A DNA stretch of 64,000 nt. Origin: Capronia americana (taxonomy: Eukaryota > Ascomycota > Eurotiomycetes > Chaetothyriales > Herpotrichiellaceae). Shown here in pieces: positions 54,303 through 64,000 of this stretch. A model generated the notes under the pieces. The model was not told where the DNA came from and searched no databases. It saw only the letters and a program-made list of their open reading frames with translations. Within the stretch, counting starts at the first letter, position 1. Each line of letters opens with the position of its first letter. The translations under genes and the position numbers were made by a program. The DNA is taken from positions 2,666,001 to 2,730,000 of the forward strand of contig JADWQD010000003.1 in assembly GCA_016110215.1 (NCBI GenBank), given 5' to 3'.

Positions 54303-54634
54303 CAGTCACCGAGACAGTCGATGTTGACAGGGAAGAGGAATTGTGTGTAATGTTGTGTATGGTATCTAGCTCTGTAAGACGGACTGAGACACAGGTGTTC
54401 AGTGCCAAGCCGCTAAAGGCCCAATCGATGCTGCTGTTGCCCTGACCATACTGGGAAGGTTAGCCAACCACGTGATCCACTGCGGCATTACCCCGCCAAA
54501 GTTTTCTCTTGACGAGGCCTTGACAATACAATCAACAATTCAAGGAACTCTTCGTTCCACAAGAAAGATATCTCTCAAGCGAATTTTCAAGTGCCCATTG
54601 AGGCGTCTCGGGCCTACGTTGAAATCCAGAAGTC
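54303..54634. other. convergent 3' spacer, no gene seen
   Basis: 332 bases between the cupin and beta-hydroxyacid dehydrogenase stop codons. Short frames only. Confidence 0.4.
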
Positions 54635-55718
54635 TCAGCTCGATCGCGAGCTTGACTGTTCGAACTTTTCCACCTCGTCATTGATATACAGCCATATTGC
54701 AGAACCGTCGAGACCCTAAGACACTGGGTCATCAATATTTTGCTGCTTGTGCGGAGATAGGTTAGAAAGTTGAACTTACCGCCGTTCTTGGATCCTGATC
54801 AGCTCGTTCAAAGTATTTGACAGCCACCTCACCGAGGCTTGGCTTGATTCCGACTTGGTGCGCCGCATTGATGGCCATGTTGATATCCTTGGCGCATAAT
54901 CGCGAAGTGAATCCGGCCTTGAACCCACTGCTGGAAGCGCTTCCAGGCACTATCCCCGGGACCGGGTTTGCGAAGTTCAATGCCCACGAGTCACCGCTGG
55001 ATCCCTTGATACACTGGTAGAGAATGTGTTTGTCGACGCCCGATCGGAGCCCGAAGGCTAAGCCCTCTGCTGCCACCGCAATATTGGTGAGTCCGATGTA
55101 GTTGTTCACAATTTTGCAAACGAGCCCGCTCCCGAGGCCGCCGCACACGTTGATGCGGTCGTCAGCCCCCATCCAGCCAACTACATCGCAAACGCGTCGT
55201 GCGACCGGGTCCGCGTGTCCCAAGAAGAACGAAAGCGTGCCCTCTTCGGCGCCTTTGACTCCTCCTGAGACAGGGGCATCGACATACATTCCGACGCCGG
55301 CATCCATAATCTTGTGGCCGATGTCTCGGGTCGTGGCAACGTTCACCGTGCTACATTCCAAAATCAGGCGGTCATGGTTCTTGGAAGCAGCAATGACTCC
55401 GGTCTCTTGGTCGAGGTATACGGCCCGCGCGTGGGCGTCCATGGGCAACATTGAGATCACCGTTGCAGATCGAGTTGCCAATTCTTTTGCGGAACTGGCA
55501 ACCTCGATAGGCCCGAGGCTTCCAACATGCCGCACAAATTTTTCACAAGCCTCACGATTTACATCAAAGATGTAAAGTGTTGCGGACGAGGCCATCTTTT
55601 TGCGTACATTCCGTGCCATTGGGAACCCCATGTTTCCAATACCTGCCGTGCGTACGTCAGATCATTCCATCACCGGGAGGGATTACAACGTACCGACGAA
55701 GCCGACATCTGAGGCCAT
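54635..55718 (-). CDS. beta-hydroxyacid dehydrogenase (3-hydroxyisobutyrate dehydrogenase family)
   Basis: Three exons: 55718-55694, 55642-54780 and 54715-54635; introns 51 and 64 nt, 322 residues. The tiny first exon supplies MASDVGFVG and completes the NAD(P)-binding GFVGIGNMGFPMARN. Further motifs: substrate-binding DAPVSGGVKGAEEGTL, the catalytic Lys segment CKIVNNYIGLTNIAVAAEG, and KDINMAINAAHQVG. The last exon (GLDGSAIWLYINDEVEKF) is the usual C-terminal helix. Known members oxidise 3-hydroxyisobutyrate, tartronate semialdehyde and related beta-hydroxyacids. In the cluster it could oxidise a hydroxyacid left after lactone opening; the substrate is inferred. Confidence 0.87.
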
Positions 55719-56416
55719 AGCTCCTTTTATGACACACGATTCGTCAAATGAGCGCGTTTTTGGGCTGACTAGGAGGTCCCTTGACTTTGGTCAGAAGAAC
55801 AGCCCTCGCTGTGAAACAAGTGTGGAAATTCATCATTTAGACTCGCAGGCGACGATATCTGATCCATTGCTGACTGTTTAATTGGAGCCAGTCGAATTGG
55901 CGGTAGAGATTCAATTTCAGCAATCGGCACAACTCCATTTGCAGCGTTTCCTCGGTCCGCGAGACGGCCGATCGATGGCATCACATGACTGGTTGGAAGA
56001 GCCCCAAGTCAGCCATGGAAGTATCATACTCAGCAAGTTCTGACGAGTCAAAGCCAGGGATAAACAATTTCTTGTTCACCGGCCGGAATGGAGCGTTAGC
56101 CCCTTGGCCGGGGTCCGAGGAGGGTCTGACTAAAAATCGAGAAGATCACGTTTAGTAAATCAGTCGGTGCACGGGTATTGTATCGGCTATGGGGATGCGG
56201 GTAAGTGATAGCGTTGGAAAAGAAAGGCTTGGTAGTGGCTATTGAGAATTACAATTGATGCTATGGGAGAGACAGCTGTAACCAAAGTGGCAGATGGAGT
56301 TGGAACCGGGGTAACCCTGATTGAACAAATGGGCTAGGCAAATACGAAACCGACGCAGAACGACCTCCGGAAGCCCGCCATGGTCGGGATGTCGACAATA
56401 TCATTGAAGCTGAAGC
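55719..56416. promoter_or_regulatory. intergenic, promoter of the beta-hydroxyacid dehydrogenase
   Basis: 698 bases with ccggaa at 56083-56088. No gene seen. Confidence 0.4.
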
Positions 56417-57518
56417 TCACGACATCAAGTCGAGATCGATACAGACTTTGCCGGTGTGCCGGCCAGATGCCAGATATTGGAATGCTGAGACGACACCCTC
56501 CTTGGTAAAAGGGAATATCTTGTCAACAGGCACCGGCAACTTCTGGGTTCCAATAAACTGGACAGCCTCTTCGAGTTGCTGCTTTGATCCAGCCAAGATC
56601 CCTCGGAGGATGGCGCCCTTGGCTAGGGTCTGGAAAGTCACATTCGGCATCTTGTCGTCGGCCAGCGAACTCAGGAACCCTATCAAGGAAATGACACCAC
56701 CCCATGCAACAGAGTCGAGACTCTGCTCAATGGTTCCGACTCCGCCCACCTCCAAAATATGGTCGGCGCCCTTCCCATCGGTGATCCGCTTCACCTCCGC
56801 TGCCCAGTTGGGATGCGTGTGGTAATTGATGACGTGGTCGGCGCCATACGTCTTCTGTATGTAGTTGAGCTTCTCGCCACTGGAAGAGGTGATGATCGTC
56901 GTTGCTCCAGCAGCTTTGGCAAAAATAAGACCAGTCAACGATACGCCTCCGGTCCCTATTGGAATGATCAGTATAGGATCGCATTTCCTTTGAACCTAGG
57001 ATTTTGGTACCGAGGAAAAGTACTGTTTGACCGGGCTTCAGGGGCACGTAGCCATAGAAGGCGTTCCAAACCGTATATGCCGTGGTCACGGTGGCAGCCC
57101 ATTCACAGAACGTGTGGGAGGACCGAGGAAGCTTGACCGTGGCATGAGCGGGCAGTAAGAGATACTGTCTGAGAACGCCGTCAACCGAGCCGCCAAGGCT
57201 GTTGTCCTCGTCCTGGACGGGCCCGTACAGCACAACAAGGCTGACCGGGGCAATGACACGGTCGCCTATGGAGAATTCGCGCACCCCCTCGCCAACTTGT
57301 ACGACATCGCCCGCCATGTCTGAGCAGGGGACGACATTGTCCTTGACCGGAAGTGGAAAATTCCCAGTCGCAATGGCAATGTCTCGGTAATTCAGGGCCA
57401 CACTGCGAACCCTCACAAGAACCTCATACTTACCAGTGCTGGGGACGGGCTCCTGAAATGACTGAAGCCCGTCGAACCCAGTCTGAGAAACCAGCCGGTA
57501 TACCGTCTGAGTGGGCAT
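56417..57518 (-). CDS. medium-chain (MDR) alcohol dehydrogenase / quinone reductase-like
   Basis: Two exons, 57518-57011 and 56955-56417; intron 55 nt, 348 residues from ATG 57518 (the longer frame starts at a GTG). N-terminal GroES-like part with VALNYRDIAIATG and VVPCSDMAGDVVQVGEGV; nucleotide-binding LFLGTGGVSLTGLIFAKAAG is complete only after splicing; then YGADHVINYHTHPNWAAEV and GKGADHILEVGGVGTIEQSL. The structural zinc Cys cluster is absent and the catalytic zinc ligands are not obvious, so it is probably a zinc-free NADPH-dependent reductase of the YhdH/quinone-reductase side of the family. Likely cluster role: reduction of an enone, quinone or aldehyde; inferred. Confidence 0.87.
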
Positions 57519-58284
57519 CTCGACAGACACTCGATCTTTTGCTGTTTGGCCGAGTATTCGCTCCCTCGTGACTCCAGAGTAAAGGCTCTTGATGCGACCT
57601 TTGCACAGTCTATCGACCTGCCCTGTAGTACCTCTGAGGGGCCGAGGGGGTTTTGTTTGATATTAAGGAGAATGGCTGGTCCACGCTGATTCGCTAAGCA
57701 AGTTGAACAGCTCAGATTTGGTCAGGGGCGATGGAGGACAATATTGCCCGTCATAGATAATTGCGCCATAGAGGTGGGGTATCATTAATAATTGAAATCG
57801 TGAAGCTCTGCCGGTTCCGGTCGTGGGCTCGACACGCGCATTGCATGGAACTCGGCTAGCCGCTCCGGCCGCCAATGCCAATGGGAGGTCAAGCTTCAAG
57901 GTTGGTGATTAGTGTCTAAGTCCCGGCCGTTCTCCCGCGGACCGGTTGGCCGCCAGAAGTTGGAAGACGCAGACCGGGATGGGGTTGGCGGAACGCGAGC
58001 ACAAACACGAACAAGCGTTGATGGCCCTGAAGTGAGTACCCTTGTCTAATAAGCGGCTCTGTTAGGATACGGGACACACTCAAACACAGTTGTGGGATCC
58101 GTTCCCTCTGGTGATTTTCGATACAAGGGAGCCACACACACACACACACACATGAAACGGTCATTTATGGCCGAGCCTAGAGCCTCGACTGATCGTCCAT
58201 AACATCTTGGGAGCGCAGCGTCTCGTAGCGGCGGCTAATATATTGACTCATTGGAAAATTGCTAGCCAAGTACATAAATCAATC
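57519..58284. promoter_or_regulatory. intergenic, promoter of the MDR gene
   Basis: 766 bases. Contains ttccgg (reverse of ccggaa) at 57815-57820 and a (CA)n run at 58133-58152. No gene seen. Confidence 0.4.
58133..58152. repeat. dinucleotide microsatellite (CA)10
   Basis: Uninterrupted ca repeat downstream of SnoaL copy 2, 19 bp after a short CA-poor segment. Confidence 0.85.
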
Positions 58285-58710
58285 CTAAACGTCGACTAAT
58301 TTCTTGCCAAACACGGCAACTTCGAGCTGCACCGGATCCAGATATTCAATAATCTCCGCGAGACCTTCACCCTCGGCGCGTAGAAAGTAGCCATAATAAG
58401 GTTGTTTATAGGGTCCAAAAGCACCTGCCCCCACCCCCACAGCCCGGATGAATACTTTATCACCGTCTACGACCATATCAGAGACCTTGATCTTTGGTCT
58501 TTCAGTGAAGCCGGCTAGCGCGGGAGCCAGACGGGCGAAGATGTCGTCTAGGCCGTTGTAGACACCTGAAGCCTTCGTCTGGCCGGTCAGAATGAACCGG
58601 CCGTTGGAGTTGAGCAATCGATAAGCCTTTTCGAACTCCTGGGTTTCAACGTATTCTACGAACTGCTTGGCCAGGGCTCGAGTCCTTTCCGTTTCCGACG
58701 CTTCGGCCAT
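58285..58710 (-). CDS. SnoaL-like (NTF2-fold) protein, copy 2
   Basis: Single exon, 141 residues from ATG 58710; the frame extends upstream only from a GTG. It is the paralogue of the gene at 42849: shared blocks include GLDDIFARLAPAL, TERPKI, QPYYGY, LRAEG and FGKKLVD, with about 80 of 113 aligned positions identical by eye. Differences concentrate in the N-terminus (KQFVEYVETQEFEKAYRLLNSNG) and in the loop GAGAFGPYK, where copy 1 has RATYGPYI. The two copies are both minus-strand, 15 kb apart, near the two ends of the cluster. Same range of possible functions as copy 1. Confidence 0.75.
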   Translation of the reverse strand: MAEASETERTRALAKQFVEYVETQEFEKAYRLLNSNGRFILTGQTKASGVYNGLDDIFARLAPALAGFTERPKIKVSDMVVDGDKVFIRAVGVGAGAFGPYKQPYYGYFLRAEGEGLAEIIEYLDPVQLEVAVFGKKLVDV

Positions 58711-59876
58711 TGCGGTTGACTGTTCGTACTCTAGGGGTCTGGCTCTTTGCACAGTCGACTGTTCGCACCCACTGAGGTCTCTGTAGTAACATTAATACAA
58801 ACGATTGATTTAGAGAAGTTAGAGTATTTAACGTACTGCGGCCTCTCTGCGAGGCGCTAAGATTTCTTCGAGCAAATTGGGGATATCGAGAGTGCAGAAT
58901 TCTTAGCCGAGGCGTATATCTATCCTATATAACGTCAATAATTTCAGAGGGACCGCTGTCCCGGGGATCAGCGTATTTGATGGAGACCGTCTGTAGTGCA
59001 GCTGCGAAAGTGAAGCAAAGTATCCCTCGGGCCGCGGCTGACAGTAGAAGTCAAGCAGGTACTGTAGACCAATTCTGCTTGCAGGCGGGACAGATTGACC
59101 GACTTACACAAACATGGTGTCAACACCCGGCACAAGAGATATACCGCAAATACCGTTGACTGTCGGTTGAGAATGGCAATAGGATAGTCAGTTCAGTTCA
59201 TTGGGAGTACCATCAGGGGTAGGATAATACCCTAACACCCCACCAGAACCAAGGCTCCACGCCATTTCTATTGCCATATTAGGATCAAGCCTCAGGTACT
59301 CGGTATTCAGCGGCGACTCTGCAGCTGACCTTGCCACCAGTTAGGGACTGTACTGCGTCGGAATTCAGTCTCTGGAGCTTGGACCTGGGTATAACACGCT
59401 TCTAACTGCGGCCTCGAAAAGCTCGCCCGGGATCTGGAATGGCTTCGATAGATCTCTCCTGATCCCTCCACCATTGACGATTCGACAAAACAGGACCCCT
59501 CAAGCATGAGGCCCATATGTCGGTTTCGGATGGTGCTGAACTCTCACGTACAATAGCAGGCGGAGCTAGATAATTATCTCGTTGAACTCGCTGAATGGTG
59601 TATAATACGCGACGCGACACGACGATTTAACCAGCGTCAAGGATACGTATCAAGAACTGGTATCTGCTCCACGCTGAGAGCGTAGCCCGTTAACACTGCA
59701 TCTTATGAACAACATCGACAGGCCGAAACGACAGAAATTTCAAAGTCCGATAAACCGATCCCAAAGCTCGTTAGATCCGCTTACCGCCTAGAATTCCCGT
59801 CGTCAGATACTCAGAATTCCCGTCAACAACTCCCCCAATCTCCCTGTGCTTGCCCAGATCAATCCTCCTCCGGACC
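58711..59876. other. 1.2 kb intergenic, no gene seen
   Basis: Promoter of SnoaL copy 2 and 3' region of the methyltransferase. No frame over 75 codons has coding character, and no ccggaa site is present here, unlike the other cluster promoters. Confidence 0.45.
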
Positions 59877-60846
59877 TCACAACTTCTTGGTCAAAACACC
59901 AACAACGTGAACGACCGGGCTCAGCTCATCGGCCTGTTGCACCTCGACCTTGGCCCATCCTCCATCCCTCGCATTCGCAACCTTCAACAACGTATCCATT
60001 GTGTTCCTCGTCAGGCAACACCCGCCCATCAACTGCTTCCACCCAAGTAACATGTAGAACTGCTGCGCCAGGCGCGCGACCAAGTGACCCGTGTTCAACA
60101 CGTGCTCACAGATGACGAACCGCCCACCCGGCTTGAGCAAGCTATACAGATCTGCCACGCTGGCGGCCTGGTCGGGCACGCCGCACAGGACACGCAGACA
60201 GACAATCTCGTCGAAGAGCTGCAGGTCGGTCGACGACGTCTTCCCTTCCTCGACCAGCCCGGCCTTGATCAACGCCGGGATCATGGCATCCAGGTCCGCG
60301 GTCGCGGACAGGACATGATACTTGTCGCCTAGACCCGCCGCGCGGGCCTTCTCCCGCAACTGGTCGTGCAGCGACACGCCCGGCTCGACGCCATAGATGG
60401 CCGTGATGTTCTCCGGGTGTGTGAAGCGCTTGACCTGTTCTCCCGAGCCCGGACCCACGTCGAGAATGACGCCCTTGCTCTGGGCGAGCAAAGGCGGGAG
60501 GCTCTCCGGGGTGTCGTCGGCGCACATGGACCCGAACGTGAGCCACAGGTTGGCAAAGGCCTTTTCCTTGAATGTGTTGAGGTCCCGCAGCGGTAGCAGC
60601 GGATTCTTCAGCAAGGTAAGTCCGAAGACTGAGTAAGTGAGCTCGTGGTCATGCATGAATTGTGTGTCGTTTGGACTACGACCGGCGCAGGGCAGGCAGT
60701 GTAGTGTAATAGTGATGCGCAATGTGAAACGATATCGCTCGCATCAAAGAGCCATGGGGCAGGGCAAACTTACAGAACACGCTCGCGCCCATAAAGGGCA
60801 GAGGAAAAACAATCCCCTTGATGTATTCGAGAGTTGATGGCGCCAT
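59877..60846 (-). CDS. METTL7-like class I methyltransferase with N-terminal membrane anchor
   Basis: Two exons, 60846-60774 and 60628-59877; intron 145 nt (GTAAGT...CTCAG), 274 residues. Exon 1 gives MAPSTLEYIKGIVFPLPFMG and, after splicing, ASVFFFGLTLLKNP, so residues ~11-31 form a hydrophobic anchor. SAM-binding motif I is VILDVGPGSGEQ near 78-89; IYGVEPGVSLHDQL is the acidic motif II; later FVICEHVLNT precedes the motif near strand 5. The order resembles METTL7/TMT1 proteins, which methylate small thiols or other small molecules at the ER membrane. Target unknown; in this place it could cap a phenol or acid of the cluster pathway. The unspliced frame would begin at a spurious start near 60722. 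Confidence 0.82.
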
Positions 60847-61046
60847 TGTGGTATCTCTCTCCGGCCAATGTTGCTGATCTCGCTGGTCGTCTGTGGGTGT
60901 GTTGTGTTGAATTCTTCTCCGGCCTTCCTTGTAGCGTAGGAATCAAGCGAGCGTCACAATTCTCCTTCGAATCAGCAGCTCCGTGCTATGGAACAAACTC
61001 TGTAGCTAGCTGTGGTGTAGGATCGGGAGAATTGTAATTGTAAAGG

Positions 61047-61138
61047 CAGCTCCAGCTCCAGTTCCAGTTTCACTTCGAGATCGAGATCGAGTTCCAGTCC
61101 CAGTTCAAGCGCCAATTCGAGTTCAGGTTCCAGCTCTA
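61047..61138. repeat. degenerate hexanucleotide tract (AGTTCC/AGCTCC/GAGATC)n
   Basis: About 90 bases of six-base units with drift (agctcc, agttcc, gagatc, gagttc). Reading it as protein gives the artificial ELELEP pattern on the minus strand. Confidence 0.75.
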
Positions 61139-61869
61139 ATTTCAAACAGTAGTATAAACATGGAATTTCCCCTCCCTGGAATGCCGTGGAAATATACTTT
61201 CCCACCCGGAAACCTTCGCCTTATCCTACCTCATACGGGTACGAGTAACTTCGCTTACCGTGTGGGTGCCGTGCGCGGCATGCAAGCGCTTTACTGTGCA
61301 TGCAGTCCGTCGGTAATTCGTAGAAAAGATACAAACGAGTACCGACGAGCCCAGTAACCAAAAATACAGGCCTACCCCGCGGGCCCCTTACTGTGTACAC
61401 AGTATATTCTTTGATATATATGTACCGTCCTCCGTTCCTCCGTATTTCCTTCCGATGGACTTCTTCTCGCTCGGATAATTCATGCGAAATGGCTCCTTGC
61501 ATCTGCTCTGCCCTGCTCTACTCTGTTGTGCTGTGCTGTGCTCTGCTCGGTGTCTGCTCACCTCAGCTCTCCGCATGGACCACCAACACAGCCGTGCACA
61601 CACACTCCAACCAAGGCCGTGCGCGTCAAGGACCTTTTTCTACATTTTTCCCCCCTTCCCTTCCCGGCCGTGCCGCGGAAAGGGGAAAAGCGAAGCCGGG
61701 GGCCTGTGATTAAAACTCAAAAAGTCGTCGCGTACGTACACAGTACGAGTAGTTGATTCGATCCGTGTCCGCTCTCTGCGATCTTCGATCCTCCTACTCG
61801 TAGTACGAGTACGAGTATTTAGACAGGGGATCTGGACTGGGATGCAAGCTCCCCACCTATCCTACAGAT

Positions 61870-61886
61870 GGGTCACAGTATGACCC
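61870..61886. repeat. small inverted repeat GGGTCA-N5-TGACCC
   Basis: Perfect six-base arms around cagta. Small enough to occur by chance, but symmetric sites of this form are used by DNA-binding proteins. Confidence 0.5.
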
Positions 61887-61895
61887 CTCCCCTAC

Positions 61896-61922
61896 AGTAC
61901 GAGTACGAGTACGAGTACGATA
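61896..61922. repeat. (GTACGA)n hexanucleotide repeat
   Basis: Four copies of gtacga in tandem followed by a broken one. Related acgagta pieces occur at 61800-61815 and 61735-61750. Confidence 0.75.
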
Positions 61923-62321
61923 CGAACATGTACAGGACCGAGTACTACGTATTACACGGCACTCGTAGGGTATTGGAGATCGGATATCGGGGGCTGTTCG
62001 GGGTTTGGCCGAGGCCCAAGTCGCACAGTACTTCCCAGATCTTCGTACTGGGTATGTATGTACTTATGAGTATTCTGTACCCGTTCGTTAGAGGTACACT
62101 ACCCTGTACAGCGTACATTTCCCAAGCACGCAGTCCCTCGTATTACTGAATTAGCCTCGAGGCTTAGGAAAAGCCCAGTCAATATTCTATATTCATTAAT
62201 GGGTATCATATCACACACAGCCAGCATACGAGGTACAGTTATCCTGCTTGCTTTGCGCCTGAAACCCCTTCCTTCCTTCAACCCCACAGCGAATTAGATC
62301 ACAAATACTGTCAATCGTAGA

Positions 62322-63695
62322 TTAAACTTCCTGCTTCTCGGCCTCGGGGTCATCCCCCTCTTCTTCCTGCTCCCTCCTCCAGTGCCGCAGCGGTAATCGG
62401 CGATTGACGATCCTGTCCTTGTCCTTGTCCTTCCTTCCCAACCGCTTCTCATATTGCTCCACGCACGGCGCATACAGAAGCTCCCCCGAAAAGGCGCCCT
62501 TCAGCGTGCCCAACCCGACGACCATCCACAGCAAAATGACGGCCACGGAGAAGATCGTGCCGAGCACCTTGAAGAACTTGCTGGGGATCTCTTTGGCCAG
62601 AGTGCACGTCGACACGGCAAAAACGCCCAAAGGGAAAGTGAAGCCCCACCATCCCATGTTGAAAGGGAACCTAGTTTCTCACCGTCAGTTTTGGATCCGT
62701 CGCGAGCGGGAAGAAACTCACCTGCTTCGCGTGATGCTCGCGATGGCGAAGAACAGCCACACGAGACCGTACCCCCAGATGGCAAGGGCCACGACGATGG
62801 AGAAGCTGTAGATGATCCGGCCGCTCTCGGGGCCAAAGTTCTCCGTCTGGGGAAACACTTCGGCGCACACCTTGCCGAGTTGCATGAGCCCGAAGCTGCC
62901 TTGGCCGAGGGGCCCGAGCGGGAGGAAGACCGAGACAATGACTTCCCTGGCGGGCAGCCGGTGGATGGTCAGGCGGTGGAAGTACATGACCAGGACGACC
63001 ATGGCGAGCGGGAAGCCCGTCCCCCAGAGGACGTACGACGTGACGATCGTCCAGACTTGGTGTTGTCGATTGGGGAGCACTTCGGCGACAATGCCGCCCG
63101 AGGCCGCAGCGACGATGGTCGCCACGATGGGCAGGAGCCACACGGCGGTCATTTTGGAGAGCTCGCTTTGGTGGATGTGCATGATGACAAAGGGCAGCCA
63201 CATGCACGTAATGACGGCAACCGCCACGTCGATCCACCAGAGCGTCCACGCCAGCGTCACGGCCCATGGCCCCCAGTGCGCGACACACACAAAGACAACC
63301 ATATTGACGATGGTGGCCAGGCCCATCGGGAAGGTCCCGCAGAACAGAGATTGCACGGGGTGTCGAATCATGGCCATGAATAGGCCCGGAAACATCGTAT
63401 ATCGCAGGATGGAGATGAAGAGGAAGACGCAGAACAGGCCGACGTTGAGGCAGAAGACGATGACCGAGAGCCAGTACAGCCAGTCGCCGTTGTAAGGCAG
63501 GTTGTGCAGAAGAATCGAGGCAATGCCCGTCCCCATGGTCGCCGCAAACCAGGAGGGCGTGAAGTTTAAGACTACTCGCCTCCATCCGTGCTGATTCTTT
63601 GCGGCAAAGCTCGCTATGAGGTCGTCGCTGGCTGCACCGGGTTTGTCAGTCGGAAGCCTCTGCGGCGAATCCTCGTGCGTAGCGGCAGGGTCCAT
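62322..63695 (-). CDS. SSU1: sulfite efflux pump SSU1-type (TDT family)
   Basis: Two exons, 63695-62722 and 62670-62322; intron 51 nt, 440 residues, ATG at 63695. After a short polar N-terminus, NFTPSWFAATMGTGIASILLHNLPY opens the TehA/SLAC1/Mae1 (TDT) domain; about ten membrane spans follow (VIVFCLNVGLFCVFLFISIL, AVITCMWLPFVIMHI, VVALAIWGYGLVWLFFAIAS). The second exon, FPFNMGWWGFTFPLGVFAVST, is the highly conserved last pair of spans of Ssu1 proteins. Yeast Ssu1 exports sulfite and gives sulfite resistance; in dermatophytes and other fungi it also matters for cysteine breakdown. A 309-residue plus-strand frame (62454-63383) is a shadow. The C-terminal tail (KDKDKDRIVNRRLPLRHWRR) is cytosolic and charged. 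Confidence 0.92.
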
Positions 63696-64000
63696 GGTGG
63701 GTCGTGATTCGGAGGCTTCTCGTCAATATCCAACTCGGTTTGATGTGTTGAGGTTGTTGGACATCCCAGGAGCATTCGGGTCTATAAGTATTGGGGGTCC
63801 GGCGTGGCAGACATTTTGCGCAATGCTTTGGAGTGACGCAGTTAGTACTATAAATGAAGGAGCCAAAGCTTTCTAAGCCTGCCAGGGTCGCAACTTCAGC
63901 AAATGAGGTTTCCCGGAGGAGTATTTGTGGCGGTACATTCTCCCGCTCTTCCGGTTGTCGAATCCCGAGAGCCGGCGACGTTGAACCGGGCGTCGAGGAG
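63696..64000. other. promoter region of SSU1, window end
   Basis: About 300 bases upstream of the SSU1 start. No gene is recognisable before the window edge. Confidence 0.4.

Larger units (their letters stand above)
60847..62321. other. 1.5 kb repeat-rich intergenic stretch
   Basis: Between two minus-strand genes; promoter of the methyltransferase is at its left end, with ccggaa at 61206-61211. It holds a degenerate hexamer tract (61047-61138), many gtac/acgagta motifs and a (GTACGA)n tract. No gene is seen. Confidence 0.45.

Noticed and set aside
37455..60846. Secondary-metabolite biosynthetic cluster
   Set aside because: No PKS, NRPS, terpene synthase or prenyltransferase is visible; the enzyme set is better explained by degradation, although a backbone gene elsewhere cannot be ruled out.
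60972..61205. Glu-Leu repeat peptide on the minus strand
   Set aside because: Translation of a degenerate hexanucleotide tract.
62454..63383. 309-codon plus-strand frame opposite SSU1
   Set aside because: Shadow of the transporter; no start context or family features.
1..64000. tRNA, rRNA genes and CRISPR arrays
   Set aside because: No tRNA arm pattern or rRNA sequence was recognised by eye, and CRISPR is not expected in a fungal nuclear genome; a tRNA scan would settle the tRNA question.

Overview
This is a stretch of nuclear genome from a filamentous ascomycete (Pezizomycotina). The evidence is short spliceosomal introns (mostly 49-96 nt, GT...AG), two Zn(2)Cys6 regulators, fungal-only families (DUF3405, DUF3824, modin-like, SSU1-type sulfite pump) and a fungal CCR4-NOT subunit. 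The richness in aromatic/lactone catabolic enzymes would suit a black yeast (Chaetothyriales), but that placement is inference. All gene models were spliced by eye; where introns are given, the exons keep frame exactly. Starts were moved to the first plausible ATG.

Left part (1-37 kb) is mostly housekeeping and conserved hypothetical genes: a C-terminal fragment of a zinc-finger-like protein, a mitochondrial CoA-transferase family III enzyme, a DUF3405 type II membrane protein, the CCR4-NOT subunit Not9/Caf40, a pyridoxal-reductase-like aldo/keto reductase, a small CxxC/CxxxC protein, a Zn(2)Cys6 regulator, a five-exon sugar-porter MFS gene, a strongly repetitive His/Asp/Gln-rich protein with a Cys-Cys-Gly-Gly tail, a modin-like membrane protein, a C2H2 transcription factor, a DUF3824 protein, and two adjacent small basic proteins that both begin with an N-myristoylation signal. 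Several gene-poor stretches of 2-3 kb lie between them; one (about 25.1-25.5 kb) holds a broken coding remnant.

Right part (37.4-60.9 kb) is a compact set of catabolic genes around one Zn(2)Cys6 regulator. In order they are: FAD monooxygenase (salicylate hydroxylase type), MFS transporter, SnoaL-like protein, maleylacetate-reductase-like enzyme, DUF1330-like protein, metallo-beta-lactamase-fold hydrolase, regulator, Baeyer-Villiger monooxygenase, cupin, beta-hydroxyacid dehydrogenase, zinc-type (MDR) oxidoreductase, a second SnoaL-like paralogue and a METTL7-like methyltransferase. Four successive gene pairs in it are head-to-head. No PKS, NRPS or terpene synthase is visible, so a degradation cluster (ring hydroxylation, Baeyer-Villiger oxidation, lactone opening, reduction towards 3-oxoadipate) fits better than a typical secondary-metabolite cluster. 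A classical ring-cleavage dioxygenase is not in the window. A perfect 16-bp-stem hairpin lies between the convergent DUF1330 and hydrolase genes. The window ends with an SSU1-type sulfite efflux pump gene.
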